Shown piece after piece: positions 47,363 to 61,727 of a stretch of DNA of 64,000 nt. The notes beneath the pieces were generated by a model. The model made no database searches. It was not told where the DNA came from and saw only the letters and a program-made list of their open reading frames with translations. The translations under genes and the position numbers were made by a program. The DNA comes from Ptiloglossa arizonensis (taxonomy: Eukaryota > Arthropoda > Insecta > Hymenoptera > Colletidae): NCBI RefSeq assembly GCF_051014685.1, contig NW_027478709.1:1-64000 (forward strand). The letters are read 5' to 3'. Numbering within the stretch: the stretch's first letter is position 1; every line of letters begins with the position of its first letter.

Positions 47363-49190
47363 AAAAATTTTTCGCAATTCCGCTGCTCCGAACGCTTAAC
47401 CAGAATGGCCTAGGGAAAAAATACACATACCGTTGTAATTGGGCGAGTTTCTTCTTTCAGATGCAACAGGAATTTTTTGGTTAGGTCAATCCGTTCGCGA
47501 GATATGGGAGTTTGAAGCCAAGAAATGGTAGAGAAGTCAAAAAATTTTTCACAATTCTGCTGCTCCAAACGCTTAACCAGAATGGCCTAGGGAAAAAATA
47601 CACATACCGTTGTAATCGGGCGAGTTTCTACTTTCAGATGCAACAGGAATTTTTGGGTTAGGTCAATCCGTTCGCAAGATATGGGAGTTTGAAACTAAGA
47701 AATGGTTGAGAAGACAACAAATTTTTCGCAATTCTGCTGCTCCAAACGCTTAACCAGAATGGCCTAGGGAAAAAATACACATACCGTTGTAATCGGGCGA
47801 GTTTCTACTTTCAGATGCAATAGGAATTTAAGGGTTAGGTCAATCCGTTCGCGAGATATGGGACTTTGAAGCCAACAAATGGTTGAGAAGGCAAAAAATT
47901 TTTCGCAATTCTGCTGCTCCAAACGCTTAACCAGAATGGCCTAGGGAAGAAAAACACATACCGTTGTAATCGGGCGAGTTTCTACTTTCAGATGCAATAG
48001 GAATTTTTGGGTTAGGTCAATCCGTTCGCGAGATATGGGACTTTGAAGCCAAGAAATGGTTGAGAAGGCAAAAAATTTTTCGCAATTCTGCTGCTCCAAA
48101 CGCTTAACCAGAATGGCCTAGGGAAAAAATACACATACCGTTGTAATCGGGCGAGTTTCTACTTTCAGATGCAACAGGAATTTTTGGGTTAGGTCAATCC
48201 GTTCGCAAGATATGGGAGTTTGAAGCTAAGAAATGGTTGAGAAGACAACAAATTTTTCGCAATTCTGCTGCTCCAAACGCTTAACCAGAATGGCCTAGGG
48301 AAAAAATACACATACCGTTGTAATCGGGCGAGTTTCTACTTTCAGATGCAATAGGAATTTAAGGGTTAGGTCAATCCGTTCGCGAGATATGGGAGTTTGA
48401 ATCCAAGAAATGGTAGAGAAGTCAAAAAATTTTTCACAATTCTGCTGCTCCAAACGCTTAACCAGAATGGCCTAGGGAAAAAATACACATACCGTTGTAA
48501 TCGGGCGAGTTTCTACTTTCAGATGCAACAGGAATTTTTGGGTTAGGTCAATCCGATCGCAAGATATGGGAGTTTGAAGCTAAGAAATGGTTGAGAAGAC
48601 AACAAATTTTTCGCAATTCTGCTGCTCCAAACGCTTAACCAGAATGGCCTAGGGAAAAAATACACATACCGTTGTAATCGGGCGAGTTTCTTCTTTCAGA
48701 TGCAACAGGAATTTTTGGGTTAGGTCAATCCGTTCGCGAGATATGGGAGTTTGAAGACACGAAATAGTTGAGAAGGCAAAAAATTTTTCGCAATTCCGCT
48801 GCTCCGAACGCTTAACCAGAATGGCCTAGGGAAAAAATACACATACCGTTGTAATTGGGCGAGTTTCTTCTTTCAGATGCAACAGGAATTTTTTGGTTAG
48901 GTCAATCCGTTCGCGAGATATGGGAGTTTGAAGCCAAGAAATGGTAGAGAAGTCAAAAAATTTTTCACAATTCTGCTGCTCCAAACGCTTAACCAGAATG
49001 GCCTAGGGAAAAAATACACATACCGTTGTAATCGGGCGAGTTTCTACTTTCAGATGCAACAGGAATTTTTGGGTTAGGTCAATCCGTTCGCAAGATATGG
49101 GAGTTTGAAACTAAGAAATGGTTGAGAAGACAACAAATTTTTCGCAATTCTGCTGCTCCAAACGCTTAACCAGAATGGCCTAGGGAAAAA
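46370..49190. repeat. 8-monomer tandem duplication, 1,416-bp unit
   Basis: Gaatttaaggg at 46,940 and 48,356, gaagaaaaacac at 46,530 and 47,946, and cgaaatag at 47,344 and 48,760 all give 1,416 bp (8 x 177). The duplication starts in the chimeric monomer at 47,784-47,960 and runs to about 49,190, where a different series of monomers begins. Confidence 0.88.
47784..47960 (+). repeat. Chimeric monomer at the 1,416-bp duplication joint
   Basis: The left half carries gaatttaaggg, otherwise always followed by gaatccaag, ggtagag and gaagtcaaa (46,940, 48,356, 50,657, 52,781, 53,843, 57,206, 63,578). Here it is followed by gggac, gccaacaaatgg, ggttgag and the gaagaaaaacac ending, which otherwise belong to a gaatttttggg monomer. 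The switch lies between about 47,832 and 47,863, within sequence identical in both parents. Confidence 0.82.
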
Positions 49191-52100
49191 ATACACATAC
49201 CGTTGTAATCGGGCGAGTTTCTACTTTCAGATGCAATAGGAATTTTTGGGTTAGGTCAATCCGTTCGCGAGATATGGGAGTTTGAAGCCAAGAAATGGTT
49301 GAGAAGGCAAAAAATTTTTCGCAATTCTGCTGCTCCAAACGCTTAACCAGAATGGCCTAGGGAGAAAATACACATACCGTTGTAATCGAGCGAGTTTCTA
49401 CCTTCAGATGCAATAGGAATTTTTGGGTTAGGTCAATCCGTTCGCGAGATATGGGACTTTGAAGCCAAGAAATGGTTGAGAAGGCAAAAAATTTTTCGCA
49501 ATTCTGCTGCTCCAAACGCTTAACCAGAATGGCCTAGGGAAGAAAAACACATACCGTTGTAATCGGGCGAGTTTCTACTTTCAGATGCAATAGGAATTTT
49601 TGGGTTAGGTCAATCCGTTCGCGAGATATGGGAGTTTGAAGCCAAGAAATGGTTGAGAAGGCAAAAAATTTTTCGCAATTCTGCTGCTCCAAACGCTTAA
49701 CCAGAATGGCCTAGGGAAAAAATACACATACCGTTGTAATCGAGCGAGTTTCTACCTTCAGATGCAATAGGAATTTTTGGGTTAGGTCAATCCGTTCGCG
49801 AGATATGGGAGTTTGAAGCCAAGAAATGGTAGAGAAGGCAAAAAATTTTTCACAATTCTGCTGCTCCAAACGCTTAACCAGAATGGCCTAGGGAAAAAAT
49901 ACACATACCGTTGTAATCGGGCGAGTTTCTACCTTCAGATGCAATAGGAATTTTTGGGTTAGGTCAATCCGTTCGCGAGATATGGGACTCTGAAGCCAAG
50001 AAATGGTTGAGAAGGCAAAAAATTTTTCGCAATTCTGCTGCTCCAAACGCTTAACCAGAATGGCCTAGGGAAAAAATACACATACCGTTGTAATCGGGCG
50101 AGTTTCTACTTTCAGATGCAATAGGAATTTTTGGGTTAGGTCAATCCGTTCGCGAGATATGGGACTTTGAAGCCAACAAATGGTTGAGAAGGCAAAAAAT
50201 TTTTCGCAATTCTGCTGCTCCAAACGCTTAACCAGAATGGCCTAGGGAAGAAAAACACATACCGTTGTAATCGGGCGAGTTTCTACTTTCAGATGCAATA
50301 GGAATTTTTGGGTTAGGTCAATCCGTTCGCGAGATATGGGACTTTGAAGCCAAGAAATGGTTGAGAAAGCAAAAAATTTTTCGCAATTCTGCTGCTCCAA
50401 ACGCTTAACCAGAATGGCCTAGGGAAAAAATACACATACCGTTGTAATCGCGCGAGTTTCTACTTTCAGATGCAACAGGAATTTTTGGGTTAGGTCAATC
50501 CGTTCGCAAGATATGGGAGTTTGAAGCTAAGAAATGGTTGAGAAGACAACAAATTTTTCGCAATTCTGCTGCTCCAAACGCTTAACCAGAATGGCCTAGG
50601 GAAAAAATACACATACCGTTGTAATCGGGCGAGTTTCTACTTTCAGATGCAATAGGAATTTAAGGGTTAGGTCAATCCGTTCGCGAGATATGGGAGTTTG
50701 AATCCAAGAAATGGTAGAGAAGTCAAAAAATTTTTCACAATTCTGCTGCTCCAAACGCTTAACCAGAATGGCCTAGGGAAAAAATACACATACCGTTGTA
50801 ATCGGGCGAGTTTCTACTTTCAGATGCAACAGGAATTTTTGGGTTAGGTCAATCCGATCGCAAGATATGGGAGTTTGAAGCTAAGAAATGGTTGAGAAGA
50901 CAACAAATTTTTCGCAATTCTGCTGCTCCAAACGCTTAACCAGAATGGCCTAGGGAAAAAATACACATACCGTTGTAATCGGGCGAGTTTCTTCTTTCAG
51001 ATGCAACAGGAATTTTTGGGTTAGGTCAATCCGTTCGCGAGATATGGGAGTTTGAAGACACGAAATAGTTGAGAAGGCAAAAAATTTTTCGCAATTCCGC
51101 TGCTCCGAACGCTTAACCAGAATGGCCTAGGGAAAAAATACACATACCGTTGTAATTGGGCGAGTTTCTTCTTTCAGATGCAACAGGAATTTTTTGGTTA
51201 GGTCAATCCGTTCGCGAGATATGGGAGTTTGAAGCCAAGAAATGGTAGAGAAGTCAAAAAATTTTTCACAATTCTGCTGCTCCAAACGCTTAACCAGAAT
51301 GGCCTAGGGAAAAAATACACATACCGTTGTAATCGGGCGAGTTTCTACTTTCAGATGCAACAGGAATTTTTGGGTTAGGTCAATCCGTTCGCAAGATATG
51401 GGAGTTTGAAACTAAGAAATGGTTTAGAAGACAACAAATTTTTCGCAATTCTGCTGCTCCAAACGCTTAACCAGAATGGCCTAGGGAAGAAATACACATA
51501 CCGTTGTAATCGGGCGAGTTTCTACTTTCAGATGCAATAGGAATTTTTGGGTTAGGTCAATCCGTTCGCGAGATATGGGAGTTTGAAGCCAAGAAATGGT
51601 TGAGAAGGCAAAAAATTTTTCGCAATTCTGCTGCTCCAAACGCTTAACCAGAATGGCCTAGGGAGAAAATACACATACCGTTGTAATCGAGCGAGTTTCT
51701 ACCTTCAGATGCAATAGGAATTTTTGGGTTAGGTCAATCCGTTCGCGAGATATGGGAGTTTGAAGCCAAGAAATGGTAGAGAAGGCAAAAAATTTTTCAC
51801 AATTCTGCTGCTCCAAACGCTTAACCACAATGGCCTAGGGAAAAAATACACATACCGTTGTAATCGGGCGAGTTTCTACTTTCAGATGCAATAGGAATTT
51901 TTGCGTTAGATCAATCCGTTCGAGAGATATGGGAGTTTGAAGCCAAGAAATGGTAGAGAAGGCAAAAAATTTTTCACAATTCTGCTGCTCCAAACGCTTA
52001 ACCACAATGGCCTAGGGAAAAAATACACATACCGTTGTAATCGGGCGAGTTTCTACTTTCAGATGCAATAGGAATTTTGGTGTTAGGGCAATCCGTTCGC

Positions 52101-52599
52101 GAGATAAGGGAGTTTGAAGCCAAGAAATGGTAGAGAAGGCAAAAAATTTTTCACAATTCTGCTGCTCCAAACGCTTAACGAGAATGGCCTAGGGAAAAAA
52201 TACACATACCGTTGTAATCGGGCGAGTTTCTACTTTCAGATGCAATAGGAATTTTTGGGTTAGGTCAATCCGTTCGCGAGATATGGGACTTTGAAGCCAA
52301 CAAATGGTTGAGAAGGCAAAAAATTTTTCGCAATTCTGCTGGTCCAAACGCTTAACCAGAATGGCCTAGGGAAGAAAAACACATACCGTTGTAATCGGGC
52401 GAGTTTCTACTTTCAGATGCAATAGGAATTTTTGGGTTAGGTCAATCCGTTCGCGAGATATGGGACTTTGAAGCCAAGAAATGGTTGAGAAGGCAAAAAA
52501 TTTTTCGCAATTCTGCTGCTCCAAACGCTTAACCAGAATGGCCTAGGGAAAAAATACACATACCGTTGTAATCGGGCGAGTTTCTACTTTCAGATGCAA

Positions 52600-55500
52600 C
52601 AGGAATTTTTGGGTTAGGTCAATCCGTTCGCAAGATATGGGAGTTTGAAGCTAAGAAATGGTTGAGAAGACAACAAATTTTTCGCAATTCTGCTGCTCCA
52701 AACGCTTAACCAGAATGGCCTAGGGAAAAAATACACATACCGTTGTAATCGGGCGAGTTTCTACTTTCAGATGCAATAGGAATTTAAGGGTTAGGTCAAT
52801 CCGTTCGCGAGATATGGGAGTTTGAATCCAAGAAATGGTAGAGAAGTCAAAAAATTTTTCACAATTCTGCTGCTCCAAACGCTTAACCAGAATGGCCTAG
52901 GGAAAAAATACACATACCGTTGTAATCGGGCGAGTTTCTACTTTCAGATGCAACAGGAATTTTTGGGTTAGGTCAATCCGATCGCAAGATATGGGAGTTT
53001 GAAGCTAAGAAATGGTTGAGAAGACAACAAATTTTTCGCAATTCTGCTGCTCCAAACGCTTAACCAGAATGGCCTAGGGAAAAAATACACATACCGTTGT
53101 AATCGGGCGAGTTTCTTCTTTCAGATGCAACAGGAATTTTTGGGTTAGGTCAATCCGTTCGCGAGATATGGGAGTTTGAAGACACGAAATGGTTGAGAAG
53201 GCAAAAAATTTTTCGCAATTCCGCTGCTCCGAACGCTTAACCAGAATGGCCTAGGGAAAAAATACACATACCGTTGTAATTGGGCGAGTTTCTTCTTTCA
53301 GATGCAACAGGAATTTTTTGGTTAGGTCAATCCGTTCGCGAGATATGGGAGTTTGAAGCCAAGAAATGGTAGAGAAGTCAAAAAATTTTTCACAATTCTG
53401 CTGCTCCAAACGCTTAACCAGAATGGCCTAGGGAAAAAATACACATACCGTTGTAATCGGGCGAGTTTCTACTTTCAGATGCAACAGGAATTTTTGGGTT
53501 AGGTCAATCCGTTCGCAAGATATGGGAGTTTGAAACTAAGAAATGGTTGAGAAGACAACAAATTTTTCGCAATTCTGCTGCTCCAAACGCTTAACCAGAA
53601 TGGCCTAGGGAAAAAATACACATACCGTTGTAATCGCGCGAGTTTCTACTTTCAGATGCAACAGGAATTTTTGGGTTAGGTCAATCCGTTCGCAAGATAT
53701 GGGAGTTTGAAGCTAAGAAATGGTTGAGAAGACAACAAATTTTTCGCAATTCTGCTGCTCCAAACGCTTAACCAGAATGGCCTAGGGAAAAAATACACAT
53801 ACCGTTGTAATCGGGCGAGTTTCTACTTTCAGATGCAATAGGAATTTAAGGGTTAGGTCAATCCGTTCGCGAGATATGGGAGTTTGAATCCAAGAAATGG
53901 TAGAGAAGTCAAAAAATTTTTCACAATTCTGCTGCTCCAAACGCTTAACCAGAATGGCCTAGGGAAAAAATACACATACCGTTGTAATCGGGCGAGTTTC
54001 TACTTTCAGATGCAACAGGAATTTTTGGGTTAGGTCAATCCGATCGCAAGATATGGGAGTTTGAAGCTAAGAAATGGTTGAGAAGACAACAAATTTTTCG
54101 CAATTCTGCTGCTCCAAACGCTTAACCAGAATGGCCTAGGGAAAAAATACACATACCGTTGTAATCGGGCGAGTTTCTTCTTTCAGATGCAACAGGAATT
54201 TTTGGGTTAGGTCAATCCGTTCGCGAGATATGGGAGTTTGAAGACACGAAATGGTTGAGAAGGCAAAAAATTTTTCGCAATTCCGCTGCTCCGAACGCTT
54301 AACCAGAATGGCCTAGGGAAAAAATACACATACCGTTGTAATTGGGCGAGTTTCTACTTTCAGATGCAACAGGAATTTTTGGGTTAGGTCAATCCGTTCG
54401 CAAGATATGGGAGTTTGAAACTAAGAAATGGTTGAGAAGACAACAAATTTTTCGCAATTCTGCTGCTCCAAACGCTTAACCAGAATGGCCTAGGGAAAAA
54501 ATACACATACCGTTGTAATCGGGCGAGTTTCTACTTTCAGATGCAACAGGAATTTTTGGGTTAGGTCAATCCGTTCGCAAGATATGGGAGTTTGAAGCTA
54601 AGAAATGGTTGAGAAGAAAACAAATTTTTCGCAATTCTGCTGCTCCAAACGCTTAACCAGAATGGCCTAGGGAAAAAATTCACATACCGTTGTAATCGGG
54701 CGAGTTTCTACTTTCAGATGCAATAGGAATTTTTGGGTTAGGTAAATCCGTTCGCGAGATATGGGAGTTTGAAGCCAAGAAATGGTTGAGAAGGCAAAAA
54801 ATTTTTCGCAATTCTGCTGCTCCAAACGCTTAACCAGAATGGCCTAGGGAAAAAATACACATACCGTTGTAATCGAGCGAGTTTCTACCTTCAGATGCAA
54901 TAGGAATTTTTGGGTTAGGTCAATCCGTTCGCGAGATATGGGAGTTTGAAGCCAAGAAATGGTAGAGAAGGCAAAAAATTTTTCACAATTCTGCTGCTCC
55001 AAACGCTTAACCAGAATGGCCTAGGGAAAAAATACACATACCGTTGTAATCGGGCGAGTTTCTACTTTCAGATGCAATAGGAATTTTGGGGTTAGGTCAA
55101 TCCGTTCGCGAGATATGGGACTTTGAAGCCAAGAAATGGTTGAGAAGGCAAAAAATTTTTCGCAATTCTGCTGCTCCAAACGCTTAACCAGAATGGCCTA
55201 GGGAAAAAATACACATACCGTTGTAATCGGGCGAGTTTCTTCTTTCAGATGCAACAGGAATTTTTGGGTTAGGTCAATCCGTTCGCGAGATATGGGAGTT
55301 TGAAGACACGAAATGGTTGAGAAGGCAAAAAATTTTTCGCAATTCTGCTGCTCCGAACGCTTAACCAGAATGGCCTAGGGAAAAAATACACATACCGTTG
55401 TAATCGGGCGAGTTTCTTCTTTCAGATGCAACAGGAATTTTTGGGTTAGGTCAATCCGTTCGCGAGATATGGGAGTTTGAAGCTAAGAAATGGTGGAGAA

Positions 55501-58055
55501 GACAACAAATTTTTCGCAATTCTGCTGCTCCAAACGCTTAACCAGAATGGCCTAGGGAAAAAATACACATACCGTTGTAATCGGGCGAGTTTCTACTTTC
55601 AGATGCAATAGGAATTTTTGGGTTAGGTCAATCCGTTCGCGAGATATGGGAGTATGAAGCCAAGAAATGGTTGAGAAGGCAAAAAATTTTTCGCAATTCT
55701 GCTGCTCCAAACGCTTAACCAGAATGGCCTAGGGAAAAAATACACATACCGTTGTAATCGGGCGAGTTTCTACTTTCAGATGCAATAGGAATTTTTGGGT
55801 TAGGTCAATCCGTTCGCGAGATATGGGACTTTGAAGCCAAGAAATGGTTGAGAAGGCAAAAAACTTTTCGCAATTCTGCTGCTCCAAACGCTTAACCAGA
55901 ATGGCCTAGGGAAAAAATACACATACCGTTGTAATCGGGCGAGTTTCTACTTTCAGATGCAACAGGAATTTTTGGGTTACGTCAATCCGTTCGCGAGATA
56001 TGGGAGTTTGAAGACAAGAAATGGTTGAGAAGGCAAAAAATTTTTCGCAATCCTGCTGCTCCAAACGCTTAACCAGAATGGCCTAGGGAAAAAATACACA
56101 TACCGTTGTAATCTGGCGGGTTTGTACTTTCAGATGCAATAGGAATTTTTGGGTTAGGGCAATCCGTTCGCGAGATATGGGAGTTTGAAGCCAAGAAATG
56201 GTAGAGAAGGCAAAAAATTTTTCACAATTCTGCTGCTCCAAACGCTTAACCAGAATGGCCTAGGGAAAAAATACACATACCGTTGTAATCGGGCGAGTTT
56301 CTACTTTCAGATGCAATAGGAATTTTTGGGTTACGTCAATCCGTTCGCGAGATATGGGAGTTTTAAGACACGAAATGGTTGAGAAGGCAAAAAATTTTTC
56401 GCAATTCTGCTGCTCCGAACGCTTAACCAGAATGGCCTAGGCAAAAAATACACATACCGTTGTAATCGGGCGAGTTTCTACTTTCAGATGCAACAGGAAT
56501 TTTTGGGTTAGGTCAATCCGTTCGCGAGATATGGGACTTTGAAGCCAAGAAATGGTTGAGAAGGCAAAAAATTTTTCGCAATTCTGCTGCTCCAAACGCT
56601 TAACCAGAATGGCCTAGGGAAAAAATACACATACCGTTGTAATCGGGCGAGTTTCTACCTTCAGATGCAATAGGAATTTTTGGGTTAGGTCAATCCGTTC
56701 GCGAGATATGGGAGTTTGAAGCCAAGAAATGGTAGAGAAGGCAAAAAATTTTTCGCAATTCTGCTGCTCCAAACGCTTAACCAGAATGGCCTATGGAAAA
56801 AATACACATACCGTTATAATCGGGCGAGTTTCTACTTTCAGATGCAATAGGAATTTTTGGGTTAGGTCAATCCGTTCGCGAGATATGGGAGTTTGAAGCC
56901 AAGATATGGTTGAGAAGGCAAAAAATTTTTCGCAATTCTGCTGCTCCAAACGCTTAACCAGAATGGCCTAGGGAAAAAATACACATACCGTTGTAATCTG
57001 GCGAGTTTGTACTTTCAGATGCAACAGGAATTTTTGGGTTAGGTCAATCCGTTCGCGAGATATGGGAGTTTGAAGCTAAGAAATGGTTGAGAAGACAACA
57101 AATTTTTCGCAATTCTGCTGCTCCAAACGCTTAACCAGAATGGCCTAGGGAAAAAATACACATACCGTTGTAATCGGGCGAGTTTCTACTTTCAGATGCA
57201 ATAGGAATTTAAGGGTTAGGTCAATCCGTTCGCGAGATATGGGAGTTTGAATCCAAGAAATGGTAGAGAAGTCAAAAAATTTTTCACAATTCTGCTGCTC
57301 CAAACGCTTAACCAGAATGGCCTAGGGAAAAAATACACATACCGTTGTAATCGGGCGAGTTTCTACTTTCAGATGCAACAGGAATTTTTGGGTTAGGTCA
57401 ATCCGTTCGCAAGATATGGGAGTTTGAAGCTAAGAAATGGTTGAGAAGACAACAAATTTTTCGCAATTCTGCTGCTCCAAACGCTTAACCAGAATGGCCT
57501 AGGGAAAAAATACACATACCGTTGTAATCGGGCGAGTTTCTTCTTTCAGATGCAACAGGAATTTTTGGGTTAGGTCAATCCGTTCGCGAGATATGGGAGT
57601 TTGAAGACACGAAATGGTTGAGAAGGCAAAAAATTTTTCGCAATTCCGCTGCTCCGAACGCTTAACCAGAATGGCCTAGGGAAAAAATACACATACCGTT
57701 GTAATTGGGCGAGTTTCTTCTTTCAGATGCAACAGGAATTTTTTGGTTAGGTCAATCCGTTCGCGAGATATGGGAGTTTGAAGCCAAGAAATGGTAGAGA
57801 AGTCAAAAAATTTTTCACAATTCTGCTGCTCCAAACGCTTAACCAGAATGGCCTAGGGAAAAAATACACATACCGTTGTAATCGGGCGAGTTTCTACTTT
57901 CAGATGCAACAGGAATTTTTGGGTTAGGTCAATCCGTTCGCAAGATATGGGAGTTTGAAACTAAGAAATGGTTGAGAAGACAACAAATTTTTCGCAATTC
58001 TGCTGCTCCAAACGCTTAACCAGAATGGCCTAGGGAAAAAATACACATACCGTTG
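52600..58055. repeat. 25-monomer offset copy: about 52,600-53,630 recurs at 57,025-58,055
   Basis: Offset is 4,425 bp (25 x 177), set by gaatttaaggg (52,781 and 57,206) and by the six-T form gaattttttgg (53,311 and 57,736). One clear difference is ccgatcgcaag near 52,978 against ccgttcgcaag in the right copy. A shorter related segment sits at 53,640-54,350 with a 6-monomer step (1,062 bp) from the first copy. Confidence 0.8.
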
Positions 58056-61041
58056 TAATCGGGCGAGTTTCTACTTTCAGATGCAACAGGAATTTTTGGG
58101 TTAGGTCAATCCGTTCGCAAGATATGGGAGTTTGAAGCTAAGAAATGGTTGAGAAGACAACAAATTTTTCGCAATTCTGCTGCTCCAAACGCTTAACCAG
58201 AATGGCCTAGGGAAAAAATTCACATACCGTTGTAATCGGGCGAGTTTCTACTTTCAGATGCAATAGGAATTTTTGGGTTAGGTCAATCCGTTCGCGAGAT
58301 ATGGTTGTTTGAAGCCAAGAAATGGTAGAGAAGTCAAAAAATTTTTCACAATTCTGCTGCTCCAAACGCTTAACCAGAATGGCCTAGGGAAAAAATACAC
58401 ATACCGTTGTAATCGGGCGAGTTTCTACTTTCAGATGCAACAGGAATTTTTCGGTTAGGTCAATCCGTTCGCAAGATATGGGAGTTTGAAACTAAGAAAT
58501 GGTTGAGAAGACAACAAATTTTTCGCAATTCTGCTGCTCCAAACGCTTAACCAGAATGGCCTAGGGAAAAAATACACATACCGTTGTAATCGGGCGAGTT
58601 TCTACTTTCAGATGCAATAGGAATTTTTGGGTTAGGTCAATCCGTTCGCGAGATATGGGAGTTTGAAGCCAAGAAATGGTTGAGAAGGCAAAAAATTTTT
58701 CGCAATTCTGCTGCTCCAAACGCTTAACCAGAATGGCCTAGGGAAAAAATACACATACCGTTGTAATCGAGCGAGTTTCTACCTTCAGATGCAATAGGAA
58801 TTTTTGGGTTAGGTCAATCCGTTCGCGAGATATGGGAGTTTGAAGCCAAGAAATGGTAGAGAAGGCAAAAAATTTTTCACAATTCTGCTGCTCCAAACGC
58901 TTAACCAGAATGGCCTAGGGAAAAAATACACATACCGTTGTAATCGGGCGAGTTTCTACTTTCAGATGCAATAGGAATTTTGGGGTTAGGTCAATCCGTT
59001 CGCGAGATATGGGACTTTGAAGCCAAGAAATGGTTGAGAAGGCAAAAAATTTTTCGCAATTCTGCTGCTCCAAACGCTTAACCAGAATGGCCTAGGGAAA
59101 AAATACACATACCGTTGTAATCGGGCGAGTTTCTTCTTTCAGATGCAACAGGAATTTTTGGGTTAGGTCAATCCGTTCGCGAGATATGGGAGTTTGAAGA
59201 CACGAAATGGTTGAGAAGGCAAAAAATTTTTCGCAATTCTGCTGCTCCGAACGCTTAACCAGAATGGCCTAGGGAAAAAATACACATACCGTTGTAATCG
59301 GGCGAGTTTCTTCTTTCAGATGCAACAGGAATTTTTGGGTTAGGTCAATCCGTTCGCGAGATATGGGAGTTTGAAGCTAAGAAATGGTGGAGAAGACAAC
59401 AAATTTTTCGCAATTCTGCTGCTCCAAACGCTTAACCAGAATGGCCTAGGGAAAAAATACACATACCGTTGTAATCGGGCGAGTTTCTACTTTCAGATGC
59501 AATAGGAATTTTTGGGTTAGGTCAATCCGTTCGCGAGATATGGGAGTATGAAGCCAAGAAATGGTTGAGAAGGCAAAAAATTTTTCGCAATTCTGCTGCT
59601 CCAAACGCTTAACCAGAATGGCCTAGGGAAAAAATACACATACCGTTGTAATCGGGCGAGTTTCTACTTTCAGATGCAATAGGAATTTTTGGGTTAGGTC
59701 AATCCGTTCGCGAGATATGGGACTTTGAAGCCAAGAAATGGTTGAGAAGGCAAAAAACTTTTCGCAATTCTGCTGCTCCAAACGCTTAACCAGAATGGCC
59801 TAGGGAAAAAATACACATACCGTTGTAATCGGGCGAGTTTCTACTTTCAGATGCAACAGGAATTTTTGGGTTACGTCAATCCGTTCGCGAGATATGGGAG
59901 TTTGAAGACAAGAAATGGTTGAGAAGGCAAAAAATTTTTCGCAATCCTGCTGCTCCAAACGCTTAACCAGAATGGCCTAGGGAAAAAATACACATACCGT
60001 TGTAATCTGGCGGGTTTGTACTTTCAGATGCAATAGGAATTTTTGGGTTAGGGCAATCCGTTCGCGAGATATGGGAGTTTGAAGCCAAGAAATGGTAGAG
60101 AAGGCAAAAAATTTTTCACAATTCTGCTGCTCCAAACGCTTAACCAGAATGGCCTAGGGAAAAAATACACATACCGTTGTAATCGGGCGAGTTTCTACTT
60201 TCAGATGCAATAGGAATTTTTGGGTTACGTCAATCCGTTCGCGAGATATGGGAGTTTTAAGACACGAAATGGTTGAGAAGGCAAAAAATTTTTCGCAATT
60301 CTGCTGCTCCGAACGCTTAACCAGAATGGCCTAGGCAAAAAATACACATACCGTTGTAATCGGGCGAGTTTCTACTTTCAGATGCAACAGGAATTTTTGG
60401 GTTAGGTCAATCCGTTCGCGAGATATGGGACTTTGAAGCCAAGAAATGGTTGAGAAGGCAAAAAATTTTTCGCAATTCTGCTGCTCCAAACGCTTAACCA
60501 GAATGGCCTAGGGAAAAAATACACATACCGTTGTAATCGGGCGAGTTTCTACCTTCAGATGCAATAGGAATTTTTGGGTTAGGTCAATCCGTTCGCGAGA
60601 TATGGGAGTTTGAAGCCAAGAAATGGTAGAGAAGGCAAAAAATTTTTCGCAATTCTGCTGCTCCAAACGCTTAACCAGAATGGCCTATGGAAAAAATACA
60701 CATACCGTTATAATCGGGCGAGTTTCTACTTTCAGATGCAATAGGAATTTTTGGGTTAGGTCAATCCGTTCGCGAGATATGGGAGTTTGAAGCCAAGATA
60801 TGGTTGAGAAGGCAAAAAATTTTTCGCAATTCTGCTGCTCCAAACGCTTAACCAGAATGGCCTAGGGAAAAAATACACATACCGTTGTAATCTGGCGAGT
60901 TTGTACTTTCAGATGCAACAGGAATTTTTGGGTTAGGTCAATCCGTTCGCGAGATATGGGAGTTTGAAGCTAAGAAATGGTTGAGAAGACAACAAATTTT
61001 TCGCAATTCTGCTGCTCCAAACGCTTAACCAGAATGGCCTA
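54681..61041. repeat. 22-monomer copy: 54,681-57,147 recurs at 58,575-61,041
   Basis: About 2.47 kb repeats at exactly 3,894 bp (22 x 177). The one difference noticed is ggtaaatcc at 54,744 against ggtcaatcc. Shared rare forms are gggagtatgaag (55,648 and 59,542), aatggtggag (55,489 and 59,383), caaaaaacttttcgc, gcaatcctgctg, ctggcgggtttgtac, gagttttaagacacg, ctaggcaaaaaa and ctggcgagtttgtac (56,998 and 60,892). The right border is the G/T at 57,148/61,042. Confidence 0.92.
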
Positions 61042-61727
61042 TGGAAAAAATACACATACCGTTATAATCGGGCGAGTTTCTACTTTCAGATGCAATAGGA
61101 ATTTTTGGGTTAGGTCAATCCGTTCGCGAGATATGGGAGTTTGAAGCCAAGATATGGTTGAGAAGGCAAAAAATTTATCGCAATTCTGCTGCTCCAAACG
61201 CTTAACCAGAATGACCTAGGGAAAAAATACACATACCGTTGTAATCTGGCGAGTTTGTACTTTCAGATGCAATAGGAATTTTTGGGTTAGGGCAATCCGT
61301 TCGCGAGATATGGGAGTTTGAAGCCAAGAAATGGTAGAGAAGGCAAAAAATTTTTCACAATTCTGCTGCTCCAAACGCTTAACCAGAATGGCCTAGGGAA
61401 AAAATACACATACCGTTGTAATCGGGCGAGTTTCTACTTTCAGATGCAATAGGAATTTTTGGGTTAGGTCAATCCGTTCGCGAGATATGGGAGTTTTAAG
61501 ACACGAAATGGTTGAGAAGGCAAAAAATTTTTCGCAATTCTGCTGCTCCGAACGCTTAACCAGAATGGCCTAGGGAAAAAATACACATACCGTTGTAATC
61601 GGGCGAGTTTGTACTTTCAGATGCAATAGGAATTTTTGGGTTAGGTCAATCCGTTCGCGAGATATGGGAGTTTGAAGACACGAAATGGTTGAGAAGGCAA
61701 AAAATTTTTCGCAATTCTGCTGCTCCA

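Larger units (their letters stand above)
45947..51488. repeat. 21-monomer copy: 45,947-47,771 recurs at 49,664-51,488
   Basis: Offset is 3,717 bp (21 x 177). Markers: aatcgagcg (46,022 and 49,739), gggactctgaag (46,267 and 49,984), gaatttaaggg (46,940 and 50,657), ccgatcg and cgaaatag (47,344 and 51,061). Small differences include gagaaagca near 50,367, aatcgcgcg near 50,447, ggtttag near 51,423, and G/A at 51,489/47,772 closing the block. Confidence 0.88.
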
